From Nocardioides flavus (ex Wang et al. 2016) (lineage in GTDB: Bacteria; Actinomycetota; Actinomycetes; Propionibacteriales; Nocardioidaceae): DNA of 64,000 nucleotides. A model generated the notes under the pieces. It was not told the DNA's origin, did not search any database, and saw nothing but the letters and a program-made list of their open reading frames with translations. Positions 1 to 8,531 of this stretch are shown here, one piece after another. The stretch's first letter is position 1. Every line of letters begins with the position of its first letter. The translations under genes and the position numbers were made by a program. The stretch is taken from contig NZ_BNAD01000004.1 in NCBI RefSeq assembly GCF_014653115.1, positions 296,127 to 360,126 of the forward strand, read 5' to 3'.

Positions 1-668
1 CAGACCACCTCGTGTGCCATCAGGTGGAACCACGACACCGCGGCCTCGCCGACCAGGGCGGGCGGGGTGACCCGTACGGAGGACAGGCCGGCCGCGGCGA
101 GCCGGGAGTCGAAGTCGTCGCCGTACCACCGCACGTGGTCGGCCTGGCCGAAGCGGCGGACCCTGTCCTCGGGCGGGGCGGAGGGGTCCTCCTCGGTCAC
201 GGTGCCGCTCCTGAGCGGCACCTCGAGCAGGGCGATGCCTCGCGGGCTGAGGACGCGGGCGATCTCGCGCATGGCGGTGCAGTCGTCGGGCACGTGCTCC
301 AGCACGTGGTAGCAGACCAGCAGGTCCACCGACGCGTCGCGCAGCGGCAGCGCGGTCAGGCTGGCGAGCGCGTCGACGGCCCGCTTGTCGCAGCCCAGGT
401 CGAGCCGGACCCTGCGGCGGGCGTCGAGTCGGTCGAGCAGCGGCGTGGACTGTCGCGAGGGCGCGATCTCGACGACGGTGTCGAGGTCGCGCAGGTCCGG
501 CGCGAGCGCGCCGAGGAGCAGCGACAGGAAGCGGTGCCGCTCCAGGCTCCCGCACCGCGGGCAGGTCGCACCGGGGCGACCGTCGGGGCCGGGCCGGAAC
601 GCGCGGGACACCATGGCCCCGCAGGCCGCGCAGTAGGTCTTGTGGACGTCGTGGCGTGAGCCGGTCAC
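1..668 (-). CDS. Zinc-ribbon class I SAM methyltransferase (3' truncated by window edge)
   Basis: The reading frame is open from a GTG at 668 to the window edge, about 222 codons without a stop, so the C-terminus is missing. The N-terminus carries a CxxC pair at residues 13/16 and another at 36/39, followed by SLERHR, the layout of methyltransferases with an N-terminal zinc ribbon. A Rossmann-type core follows: VVEIAPS near residue 65 (motif I position), RLDLGCDKR near 88 and YHVLEHVPDD near 120, typical of SAM-dependent methyltransferases. The substrate cannot be told. A second in-frame GTG lies nine bases upstream at 677, so the start is uncertain by three codons. Confidence 0.8.
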   Translation of the reverse strand, partial: MTGSRHDVHKTYCAACGAMVSRAFRPGPDGRPGATCPRCGSLERHRFLSLLLGALAPDLRDLDTVVEIAPSRQSTPLLDRLDARRRVRLDLGCDKRAVDALASLTALPLRDASVDLLVCYHVLEHVPDDCTAMREIARVLSPRGIALLEVPLRSGTVTEEDPSAPPEDRVRRFGQADHVRWYGDDFDSRLAAAGLSSVRVTPPALVGEAAVSWFHLMAHEVV

Positions 669-731
669 GCCTCGCACGCTAGCCCTCGACGCGCCCGATG
701 CGGAGTGCCGCGCCGTACGGCGGCACGATCG

Positions 732-908
732 TCAGACCCGGGACTCGGAGTCCTCCAGCGTGGGGAGCGCGTCGACGCCCTTGCGCATGGCGTTGCCGAG
801 CTGCGGGGCGACGGGCATCTCCTGGCCACGGTGGGGGTAGGCGACGTACACGGCGACGCCAGCGGCGACGAGCACGCCGAGGGTCATCATCACAATCATC
901 GCGAGCAC
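732..908 (-). CDS. Small single-pass membrane protein, unknown function
   Basis: This is a 58-residue frame starting at a GTG, chosen because GGAGGA sits five bases upstream. Residues 2-24 form one hydrophobic segment (MIVMMTLGVLVAAGVAVYVA). The remaining 34 residues are hydrophilic and end in an acidic tail (LEDSESRV). The layout suggests a bitopic inner-membrane peptide with a cytoplasmic or periplasmic tail. Small proteins of this kind are common in Nocardioides-like genomes but have no known role. It is transcribed toward the methyltransferase 63 bases away and may share its message. I do not recognise a named family. Confidence 0.6.
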   Translation of the reverse strand: MLAMIVMMTLGVLVAAGVAVYVAYPHRGQEMPVAPQLGNAMRKGVDALPTLEDSESRV

Positions 909-1011
909 GGGATTCCTCCGAGATGGGCCGGGCGGGTCCCGCCCACCGTGCCACACCGACCGGGCGCGGGGAGAACCGGCGACGCCCTGCGGCGCGTCGG
1001 GGTGAGGCCCC

Positions 1012-1473
1012 TCACCCCTCGGGGCGGAGCAGCGGCACGACGGCCGCGCGCACGACGTCGGGGATCGGGGTCACGGGCCGCTCGCCCGCGCCGCGCGAGT
1101 TGTCGACGTAGACGTGGACGAACCGCCCCTCGGCGGCCGCCTCGTCGGACGGCCCCTGGAAGAGGCCGATCCGGTAGACGACCGAGCTGGTGCCGACCCG
1201 GTCCACCACCAGGCCCATCTCGACGGGGTCGGGGAAGCCGATCTCGCGGAAGTAGCGGCACCCGGTCTCGGCGACGACCCCGATCTGCGGCAGCGCCCGT
1301 ACGTCGAGCCCGGTGGCCTCGTAGAGGTGGGCGTTGACGGCCGTGTCGAACAGCTCGTAGTAGGTGGCGTTGTTGAGGTGGCCGTAGGCGTCGTCGTCGC
1401 GCCACCTGGTGGTGGCGGTGCGCCAGGCGACGTAGTCGGCCCTGGTCGGCCGGGCGGGGCGGTCGTGGCTCAT
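1012..1473 (-). CDS. Acyl-CoA thioesterase, 4HBT (hotdog) family
   Basis: The 153-residue protein has the 4-hydroxybenzoyl-CoA thioesterase signature: TTRWRDDDAYGHLNNATYYE at residues 21-40, where the Asp and the HLNN stretch form the YbgC-like active site. It should hydrolyse an acyl-CoA thioester in the cytoplasm; chain length is not predictable. Length is normal for a single hotdog domain (130-160). Its ATG overlaps the smc stop by four bases (ATGA), so it is translationally coupled to smc. The link to chromosome segregation is probably positional only. Confidence 0.85.
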   Translation of the reverse strand: MSHDRPARPTRADYVAWRTATTRWRDDDAYGHLNNATYYELFDTAVNAHLYEATGLDVRALPQIGVVAETGCRYFREIGFPDPVEMGLVVDRVGTSSVVYRIGLFQGPSDEAAAEGRFVHVYVDNSRGAGERPVTPIPDVVRAAVVPLLRPEG

Positions 1474-4400
1474 GCCGGCTCCGCATCGCGCAGACGCTGG
1501 CTGATGACCGCCGAGACGCCGTCGCCGCGCATGGTCACGCCGTACAGCGCGTCGCCGACCTCCATGGTGCGCTTCTGGTGGGTGATGACGAGGAGCTGGG
1601 AGTTCTCGCGCAGCTCCTCGTAGATCTCCAGCAGCCGACCGAGGTTGGTGTCGTCGAGCGCGGCCTCGACCTCGTCGAGGATGTAGAACGGCGACGGCCG
1701 GGCCTTGAACAGCGCGACCAGGAACGCGACCGCGACGAGCGAGCGCTCGCCTCCCGACAGCAGCGACAGGCGCTTGACCTTCTTGCCGGGCGGGCGGGCC
1801 TCGACCTCGACACCGGTGGTGAGCATGTCGCCCGGGTCGGTCAGCACCAGGCGGCCCTCGCCGCCGGGGAAGAGCCGCGCGAAGGTCTGGTCGAAGGCCT
1901 TCTCCACGTCGGCGTAGGCCTCGGTGAACACCTGCTCGACGCGCGCGTCGACCTCGCGGACGATGTCCAGGAGGTCCTTGCGGGTGCGCTTGAGGTCCTC
2001 GAGCTGCTCGGTGAGGAACTTGTGGCGCTCCTCCATGGCGGAGAACTCCTCCAGCGCCAGCGGGTTGACCCGTCCCAGCATCGACAGCGCGCGCTCCGCC
2101 GCCCGGAGCCGCTTGACCTGCTCCTCGCGCACGAACGGGACCGGCTCGGGCGGCTCCTCGCCGTCGGGGACCTGCCCGGCGAACGGGACGGGCGTGTCGG
2201 GGCCGTAGTCGGCGACCAGGCCGTCGGGGTCGAGGCCCAGCTCCTCGAGCGCGCGCTCCTCCAGCTGCTCGATCCTCATGCGCTGCTGGGTGCGGGCCAT
2301 CTCGTCGCGGTGCACCGAGCTGACCAGCTCGTCGTGCTCGCGCCCGAGGTCGCGCAGCCGCGAGCGCACGGTCATCAGCTGCTCCTCGCTCCCTCGCCGG
2401 GACTCCTCCACCGCCGCGCGCTCGTCGGCGGCGAGCATCACCGAGCGTTCGAGCTGGTGCAGCACCACCCGGACGGCGACCGCCACCGCCTGCGCGGCCC
2501 GGCCCTCCCGGAGGAGCCGCTCGCGACGCTCGGCGGCGCGCGCCCGCGACTCGCGCTCGGCCTGCGCGGCGCGGAGCAGGGAGTCGGCGCGCCCGTGCAG
2601 GGCACGGGCCCGCTCCTCGGCCGTACGGAGCGCGAGGCGCGCGTCCATCTCCCCCTGTCGCGCCTCCCGGGCGGCCTCGGCGAGCCGCTCGCGCTCGGCG
2701 GTGTCCGGCTCGTCGTCGGACTCCTCGACGTCCTGCGCGGCGGCCAGCCGTGCCTGCAGCTCCGCCAGACCCGCGAGATCCTTCTCGCGCGCCTCGCGAG
2801 CGGTCGTGATGGCGCGCTCGAGCCGCTCGGCCTCGCCCTTGGCGGCCCGGGCCGCGGAGCCGTACTGGCCGAGCTCCTCGGCCACCGCGGCCAGGGTCGC
2901 ATCGGACTCGTGCAGCTTGGCCAGTGCAACGTCGACGCGCTTGAGCGCGTCGTGGCGCACGGCCTCGAGGCGCGAGATCTCGAAGCCGAGCCGCTCCGAG
3001 GCGGCCGTGGCCTCGGCGAGCTTGGTCGCGGCGTCGTCGAAGGCCGCCTGGACCTCGATGAGGCTGGGCTGGCTGGACGAGCCGCCGGCGGCGAAGTGGG
3101 CGCCCAGAAGGTCGCCCTCGCGCGTCACCGCCACGACGTCGGGCAGCTCCTCGACCAGCCGGCGGGCGGCGCCGAGGTCGTCGACGACGGCGACCTTGTG
3201 CAGCAGCCGCGCCAGCGCGGGCCGTACGGCGTCGGGCGCGGAGACCACGTCGACGGCCCAGGCCACCCCGTGGGGCAGTCCGGGCCAGTCACGTTCCGCA
3301 GCGGGCGCGCCGCCGAGCACCAGGCCGGCGCGTCCGAGGTCGTCGTCCTTGAGGTGCTCGATGGCACCGATCGCGGCCGGTGCGTCGGCGACCACGACCG
3401 CGTCGGCAGCGGAGCCCAGGGCAGCCGCGACCGCCGTCTCGTAGCCGTGGTCCACGTCGAGCAGGGCCGCGACGGACCCGAGCAGGCCGCCGACCGTGTC
3501 GGTGGCGGCGAGCAGCGCGCCGGCACCGTCCTTGCGGTTGAGCCCGAGCTCGAGCGCGTCGCGCCGCGCCACCAGCCCGGCCCGGTCGCGATCGGCCTGC
3601 TGGGCGTCCTCCCGGACCCGGGCGAGCTGTTCGTCGACCTCGTCGAGCGCGGCCACGGCGTCCTCGTGCTCGGAGTCGAGACCCTCCTCGCCGGCGTCGA
3701 GCCCGGCGACCTTCGTCTCGAGCGCCGTGAAGTCGCGCTGGGCACGCTCGGCGCGGGCGACCGCCTCCTCGCGGGCGTCGGTCAGCCGCTGGATCTCGGC
3801 GTCGGCGGCCTCGGAACGCGAGGTGAGGGCGTTGACCTGGCCGGTGAGGCGGGCGAGGCCCTCGCGGCGGTCGGCGGCCGCGCGCTGCAGTCCCGCGATG
3901 CGCTTGTCCTCGGCGGCGGCGGCCTCCTCGGCAGCACGCTTGGCCACGACGGCCGCGTCGAGCGCCGCCCGGTCGGCCGCGACCTGCTCGGCGATCTCGG
4001 CCTCCTGCCGGCGTACGCGCTCGGCCTGCGCCTCGAGCTCGTCGGGGTCGCGCCCGGAGTCGACGGTGTCGCCGTCGGCCGCACCGGCCGCGTTGCGGAT
4101 CCGCTCGTCGGCGAGCGAGGCCGTGCCGCGCAGCCGCTCCTTGAGCCCCGACAGGGCGAACCACGTCTCCTGGGCTGCGGCGAGGCGCGGCAGGTCCTCG
4201 CGCAGCGTCGCCTCGAGGCGGGCCTCCTGCTCCCGCCCGGCGGCGATCTCGGCCTCGACCTGCTCGCGACGCTGGACGAGCACCGTCTCGTCGGCCATCT
4301 CCGACTCGAGGGCGGTGCGGGCGGTGACGAGGTCGTCGGCGAGGAGCCGCGCACGCGCGTCGCGCACGTCGGCCTGCACCGTCTGCGCCTGGCGCGCGAC

Positions 4401-5030
4401 CTCCGCCTGCCGCCCGAGCGGCTTGAGCTGGCGGCGGATCTCCGAGAGCAGGTCGGCCAACCGGGTGAGGTTGCCGTCGGTGGCGTCGAGCTTGCGGAGC
4501 GCCTTCTCCTTGCGCTTGCGGTGCTTGAGGACCCCGGCGGCCTCCTCGATGAAGCCTCGCCGGTCCTCGGGCGTCGCGTGCAGGATCGAGTCGAGCTGGC
4601 CCTGCCCGACGATCACGTGCATCTCGCGGCCGATGCCGGAGTCGCTGAGCAGCTCCTGCACGTCGAGCAGGCGGCAGCCGCTGCCGTTGATGGCGTACTC
4701 CGAGCCGCCGTTGCGGAACATCGTGCGGCTGATGGTGACCTCGGCGTAGTCGATGGGCAGCGCGCCGTCGGAGTTGTCGATGGTCAGCTGCACCTCGGCA
4801 CGGCCCAGCGGCGGTCGTCCCGACGTGCCGGCGAAGATGACGTCCTCCATCTTGCCGCCGCGCAGGCTCTTCGCCCCCTGCTCCCCCATCACCCACGCGA
4901 GCGCGTCGACGACGTTGGACTTGCCCGACCCGTTGGGGCCGACGATGCAGGTGATGCCCGGCTCGAGCTGCATGGTCGTCGAGGAGGCGAAGGACTTGAA
5001 CCCCTTGAGGGTCAGGCTCTTCAGGTACAA
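1470..5030 (-). CDS. smc: Chromosome segregation SMC ATPase
   Basis: This 1186-residue protein is full length for bacterial SMC. Walker A (GPNGSGKSN) lies at residues 31-39. Two long coiled-coil stretches rich in Ala, Glu and Arg flank a hinge domain around residues 505-640. The ABC signature LSGGERS starts at 1091 and the Walker B YILDE is near 1117, followed by the D-loop (ALDD). As a homodimer with ScpA and ScpB it entraps DNA, is loaded at parS sites by ParB and aligns the chromosome arms. No scpA or scpB is in the window. The ATG start fits the family N-terminus MYLKSLTLKGFKSFA. It sits last in a minus-strand block of repair and translation genes, the usual actinobacterial order downstream of mutM. 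Confidence 0.97.
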   Translation of the reverse strand: MYLKSLTLKGFKSFASSTTMQLEPGITCIVGPNGSGKSNVVDALAWVMGEQGAKSLRGGKMEDVIFAGTSGRPPLGRAEVQLTIDNSDGALPIDYAEVTISRTMFRNGGSEYAINGSGCRLLDVQELLSDSGIGREMHVIVGQGQLDSILHATPEDRRGFIEEAAGVLKHRKRKEKALRKLDATDGNLTRLADLLSEIRRQLKPLGRQAEVARQAQTVQADVRDARARLLADDLVTARTALESEMADETVLVQRREQVEAEIAAGREQEARLEATLREDLPRLAAAQETWFALSGLKERLRGTASLADERIRNAAGAADGDTVDSGRDPDELEAQAERVRRQEAEIAEQVAADRAALDAAVVAKRAAEEAAAAEDKRIAGLQRAAADRREGLARLTGQVNALTSRSEAADAEIQRLTDAREEAVARAERAQRDFTALETKVAGLDAGEEGLDSEHEDAVAALDEVDEQLARVREDAQQADRDRAGLVARRDALELGLNRKDGAGALLAATDTVGGLLGSVAALLDVDHGYETAVAAALGSAADAVVVADAPAAIGAIEHLKDDDLGRAGLVLGGAPAAERDWPGLPHGVAWAVDVVSAPDAVRPALARLLHKVAVVDDLGAARRLVEELPDVVAVTREGDLLGAHFAAGGSSSQPSLIEVQAAFDDAATKLAEATAASERLGFEISRLEAVRHDALKRVDVALAKLHESDATLAAVAEELGQYGSAARAAKGEAERLERAITTAREAREKDLAGLAELQARLAAAQDVEESDDEPDTAERERLAEAAREARQGEMDARLALRTAEERARALHGRADSLLRAAQAERESRARAAERRERLLREGRAAQAVAVAVRVVLHQLERSVMLAADERAAVEESRRGSEEQLMTVRSRLRDLGREHDELVSSVHRDEMARTQQRMRIEQLEERALEELGLDPDGLVADYGPDTPVPFAGQVPDGEEPPEPVPFVREEQVKRLRAAERALSMLGRVNPLALEEFSAMEERHKFLTEQLEDLKRTRKDLLDIVREVDARVEQVFTEAYADVEKAFDQTFARLFPGGEGRLVLTDPGDMLTTGVEVEARPPGKKVKRLSLLSGGERSLVAVAFLVALFKARPSPFYILDEVEAALDDTNLGRLLEIYEELRENSQLLVITHQKRTMEVGDALYGVTMRGDGVSAVISQRLRDAEPA

Positions 5031-5151
5031 CGCGGGCTCCTCACCGGTGTGGAGACTGACGACTGGGGAAGCTCAGCGCCGCTCACCCTACGACACCGGC
5101 CGCCCGCGGAGGCCGTTGCGCGCGGGCGTGGCACGCCGCCATGCTGAGGCG

Positions 5152-5781
5152 ATGCGCGCAACCGCCCTCGCCCCGGTGTCCGTCCTGCTCTCCGTCCTGG
5201 CGCAGCTCGCCCCCTCGTCGGCGGCGCCGGCGCCCGCGCCCGTCACCCGCGACGACCTGCTCACGGTCGCCGACTACCGCAGCGTCCATCCCGACATGCG
5301 CGACCCGTCACGCATCGTGCTTCGCTCCCCGCTCTTCGCACCGCGCGGCTGCGACGACCAGGACCTGCTGGTCCGGGGCACCAGCCGGATCCTGGGCAGC
5401 GTGTCGCCCGAGGTCCGCCGCCGCTCCGTGTCGCTCATCGACCAGAACGTCGTCCGCTTCGCCTCGGTGCGGGAGGCCAGGGACCTCCTCCGGCGCTACC
5501 GCCACTTCAGCGCGCGGTGCGTGGGTGACGTCGACACCGACGACGGGGAGGGCGGCGACGTACGCCTCAAGAACCGCGCCTGGTTCCCCCCGCGCGTCGG
5601 GGACCAGTCCGCGGGGATGCTGATCGGCTGGTTCCAGCGCGGCTCCGCCGACTGGCGCCGGGTGCTGGCGGTCCGTGTCGGTCGCACCGTGTCGGTCCTG
5701 GACGTGAGCTTCACCGACGTACGTCCCCCGAAGGACGACGTCGTCGCCCTCGGCGAGCTGGCGGCGGAGCGCTTCGGCTGA
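5152..5781 (+). CDS. Secreted protein of unknown function
   Basis: The 209-residue frame begins with a short signal peptide: MRAT, a hydrophobic core ALAPVSVLLSVLAQLA and a likely cleavage after SSAAPA. The mature part starts with DDLLTVADYRSVHPDM and has two cysteines (near residues 65 and 123) that could pair outside the cell. The overall plan resembles the extracellular sensor-like domains attached to actinobacterial kinases and lipoproteins, but the likeness is weak and I do not name a family. It reads away from smc and converges on the LVIVD gene, with 30 bases between the two stops. A longer in-frame extension upstream lacks a plausible ribosome site and would destroy the signal peptide. 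Confidence 0.7.
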   Translation: MRATALAPVSVLLSVLAQLAPSSAAPAPAPVTRDDLLTVADYRSVHPDMRDPSRIVLRSPLFAPRGCDDQDLLVRGTSRILGSVSPEVRRRSVSLIDQNVVRFASVREARDLLRRYRHFSARCVGDVDTDDGEGGDVRLKNRAWFPPRVGDQSAGMLIGWFQRGSADWRRVLAVRVGRTVSVLDVSFTDVRPPKDDVVALGELAAERFG

Positions 5782-5811
5782 GCGCAGGCGGGCCGAGCGG
5801 GTCGGACGTGT

Positions 5812-7353
5812 TCAGGCCCGGGCGACGAGGTGCCGGCGCCGCTTGTGCAGCAGCAGCGCCATCATCACGCTGCCGCCGAGGACGGTCCCGGGCACCATCG
5901 CCGCACCCGTGACGCCGGCCGGCGGCTCCACGGACGGCAGCGTGCCGATGCCGTCGCCCGGCACGTCGACGACGTAGACGTCGAGGCCGCGCACGAGGTC
6001 GACCGAGTAGACCAGGTTGGTCCTCTGGGACGTGGCGACGCCCTTGCGGTTGTAGGCCGGGACCCACATCGAGTCCCACACCTCCGAGGCACCCCAGGTG
6101 GCGAAGCCGTGGCTGACGGGCTTCGTCGGGTCCGTGACGTCGATCAGCTGCGTGCCGCCGCCGTAGAACCCCACGGCGGCGATGCCGCTCGGGTGGACGT
6201 CGAACCAGTGCGCGGAGCAGAAGGCGCCAGCGGGGACGGGGTAGGTGCCGAGGTCGGCGAGCTCGACCTTGGCGAGCGGCACGATCGAGCCGTCGGAGCC
6301 GTCGAGTCGCTTGACGTGCCACGTCTGGAACGAGCCGGCGGTCGAGCAGTCGGGGTCCTCGTAGTCCTCCTCGGTGACGAGCAGGACGTTCCCGTTGGCC
6401 AGCGACGGAGGCGCGTCGGGCCGGAAGGCCTTCGCGTTGGGCCGGTGGCTGTTGTGGTGGATGAAGTCGTTGAAGTGGTTGACCGCACCGTCGCGGGCCG
6501 AGTCCCCGGCCGCACCGGTGTTGGCGACCTCGACCGGGTCCAGCGGGTCGCGCACGTCGAAGACGTACGACCCGCCGGCGCCGGTGTGGATGGCGTACCC
6601 GGCCTCGTCGACGTTCCACTTGTGCCCACCCCACCCGACGGCGTCGGAGCCGAACGGCTGGGTGCCGGGAGTGGTGGGATCGCTGTCGACCTCGACCGGG
6701 GCGTCGAGGTCGGTGAGGTCGAAGACCGAGAAGCTCCCCTGGCCGGCGACCTCCGAGTCGTCCCCGGCGGAGTAGGCGTAGCGGCAGTCGGTGCCGTCGA
6801 TGCAGGTGACCGTGTGCGTGCTGGTCGTCGACGCGACGCGCGAGCGCACGTGCGGGTCCGTGGGGTCGCTGACGTCGACGACGACCAGCTCGTAGTCGCC
6901 GGTGACCGGGTCGTTGACGTGCTCGAGGTCGTCGGCGGACGCCTGGTAGAGGTCCACCCCGATCATGGCGAAGCGGTCGGTGCGGGTGCGGGAGACCTTG
7001 CGCTCGCCGCAGTTCATCGCCTCGTTCTCGAACTGGGCGCTCGGCATCGAGCCGACCTCGCGCGGCGACACCGGATCGCTCACGTCGTAGACCGTGATGT
7101 CGTCGAGCCCCGACATCACGAAGTAGGGCGCGGAGTGCAGGAAGCACCCGGAGATCCCGGCACTCCCCGGCCGGACCGCGGCGAGGCGGACGTTGGGCGA
7201 GGCGACGAACGGCACGGTGATGCCCGCGTCGTAGGTCTGGGCCATCCGCTCCGCCCGCTCACGGTCACCGTGGGCGTGAGCGGCGGTGCTGCCCAGGACG
7301 GGCGCGAGGGCGAGGACGCCGACGACGAGCAGGCGTACGAACGTGGGGCGCAT
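5812..7353 (-). CDS. Secreted, membrane-anchored LVIVD-repeat beta-propeller protein
   Basis: The 513-residue protein has a signal peptide (residues 1-28, ending AAHAHG) and a C-terminal hydrophobic segment near 483-503 followed by KRRRH, so it is anchored to the cell surface. In between are repeated units of the form VYDVSDPVSPREVG, LVVVDVSDPTDPHV, VFDLTDLDAPVEV, VFDVRDPLDPVEV and LIDVTDPTKPVSH, which is the LVIVD repeat, expected to fold as a beta-propeller. The ligand is unknown. It is convergent with the preceding secreted protein and separated by 55 bases from the aminotransferase upstream on the same strand. Confidence 0.82.
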   Translation of the reverse strand: MRPTFVRLLVVGVLALAPVLGSTAAHAHGDRERAERMAQTYDAGITVPFVASPNVRLAAVRPGSAGISGCFLHSAPYFVMSGLDDITVYDVSDPVSPREVGSMPSAQFENEAMNCGERKVSRTRTDRFAMIGVDLYQASADDLEHVNDPVTGDYELVVVDVSDPTDPHVRSRVASTTSTHTVTCIDGTDCRYAYSAGDDSEVAGQGSFSVFDLTDLDAPVEVDSDPTTPGTQPFGSDAVGWGGHKWNVDEAGYAIHTGAGGSYVFDVRDPLDPVEVANTGAAGDSARDGAVNHFNDFIHHNSHRPNAKAFRPDAPPSLANGNVLLVTEEDYEDPDCSTAGSFQTWHVKRLDGSDGSIVPLAKVELADLGTYPVPAGAFCSAHWFDVHPSGIAAVGFYGGGTQLIDVTDPTKPVSHGFATWGASEVWDSMWVPAYNRKGVATSQRTNLVYSVDLVRGLDVYVVDVPGDGIGTLPSVEPPAGVTGAAMVPGTVLGGSVMMALLLHKRRRHLVARA

Positions 7354-7408
7354 GCACGTCCAACGACCCGCGGGGCGGGCTGGTTATGCCCGGGTCCGCC
7401 GGCCCGGC

Positions 7409-8503
7409 TCAGGCACGCCCCAGCACGTCCTCGAGCGCTGCCAGGGCCAGCAGCACGGCGTCCGGTCGAGCGTTGGGGCCCATCAGGCCGATGCGCCACA
7501 CACTCGAGGCGTACGGCCCGGCGCCCGCGCCGATCTCGATGCCGTGCCGCTCGAGGAGCTCCTTGCGGACCGCGGCGGAGTCGACGCCGTCGGGCACCTT
7601 GACGGTGGTCAGGTCCGGCAGGCGGTGCCCATCGGCAGCGAAGAGCTCGAGCCCCATCTCCTGGAGCCCGGCCTGGAGGGCGTCGCCCGCGGCCTGGTGG
7701 CGGGCCCACACGGCCTCGAGGCCCTCCTCCAGGATCCTGCCGAGACCCGCGTGCAGGCTCGCGACCATCGCCGTCGGGGCGGTGTGGTGGTAGGTCCGCT
7801 GGGCACCGGTGACGCCCGCCTCGCCGACGTAGCCGCCCAGCATCCCGAGGTCGAGGTACCACGAGCGCGGCTTCTCCACGCGTCGCTCGAAGGCCCGGTC
7901 GCCGATGGTGAAGGGCGCCAGGCCCGGCGCCACACCCAGGCACTTCTGGGTGCCGGCGTAGCCGATGTCGACGCCCCAGTCGTCGGCACACAGCTCGATG
8001 CCCCCGATGGAGGTGACAGCGTCGACGAGCAGCAGCGCGTCGCCCTTGCCCGCGCCGAGGGCGGCGATGTCGGAGCGGACGCCCGTCGACGTCTCGGCGT
8101 GCACGGCCGCGATGATCGCCGGGCTCGGGTGGGCGGACAGCACACGGTCCACGTCGACCGGCTGGCCCCAGTCGTGCTCGACGGCCACGACCTCGGCGCC
8201 ACACCGGGCGGCGACGTCCGTCATCCGCTGCCCGAACAGGCCGTTGACCGCGACCACGACCACGTCGCCGGGGTGGACGGTGTTGACGAAGGCCGCCTCC
8301 ATGCCGGCCGAACCGGTCGCGCTGAGCGGGAGCGTGCGCGCGTTGGCGGTGCCCCAGACGGTGCGCAGCCGGTCGCAGGTCTCGTCCATGATCCGGAGGA
8401 ACTCCGGGTCGAGGTGGCCGAGCAGCGGGTCCGCCAGGGCGCGCGTGGCCTCCGCGTAGGGGTTGGTGGGACCGGGACCGAAGAGGTGGCGCTCGCGGAT
8501 CAT
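7409..8503 (-). CDS. Class V PLP aminotransferase, alanine/serine-glyoxylate type
   Basis: The 364-residue protein has the class V aminotransferase features: ERHLFGPGPTN at the N-terminus, SATGSAGMEAAF near residue 61, the cofactor-binding Asp161 in LLLVDAVTSIGG and the Schiff-base lysine 187 in YAGTQKCLGVAPG. Relatives transfer the amino group of alanine or serine to glyoxylate. The gene lies 28 bases downstream of a glycolate-oxidase-like (GlcD) gene on the same strand, so glycolate to glyoxylate to glycine is a reasonable joint pathway (inference). I chose the ATG that gives MIRERHLF; an ATG six codons upstream (8521) is also possible, and neither has a strong ribosome site. Confidence 0.88.
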   Translation of the reverse strand: MIRERHLFGPGPTNPYAEATRALADPLLGHLDPEFLRIMDETCDRLRTVWGTANARTLPLSATGSAGMEAAFVNTVHPGDVVVVAVNGLFGQRMTDVAARCGAEVVAVEHDWGQPVDVDRVLSAHPSPAIIAAVHAETSTGVRSDIAALGAGKGDALLLVDAVTSIGGIELCADDWGVDIGYAGTQKCLGVAPGLAPFTIGDRAFERRVEKPRSWYLDLGMLGGYVGEAGVTGAQRTYHHTAPTAMVASLHAGLGRILEEGLEAVWARHQAAGDALQAGLQEMGLELFAADGHRLPDLTTVKVPDGVDSAAVRKELLERHGIEIGAGAGPYASSVWRIGLMGPNARPDAVLLALAALEDVLGRA

Positions 8504-8531
8504 GGGAGCGAACCTACCCATTGCGGGGTCG

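Noticed and set aside
1578..5147. A 1189-codon open frame on the plus strand opposite smc
   Set aside because: It is the antisense of smc, produced by high GC and biased third positions; smc has every family motif and this frame has none.
5830..7602. Long plus-strand frame opposite the LVIVD gene
   Set aside because: Composition is low-complexity (GVGV, RRGD) and the opposite strand encodes a signal peptide plus recognisable repeats.
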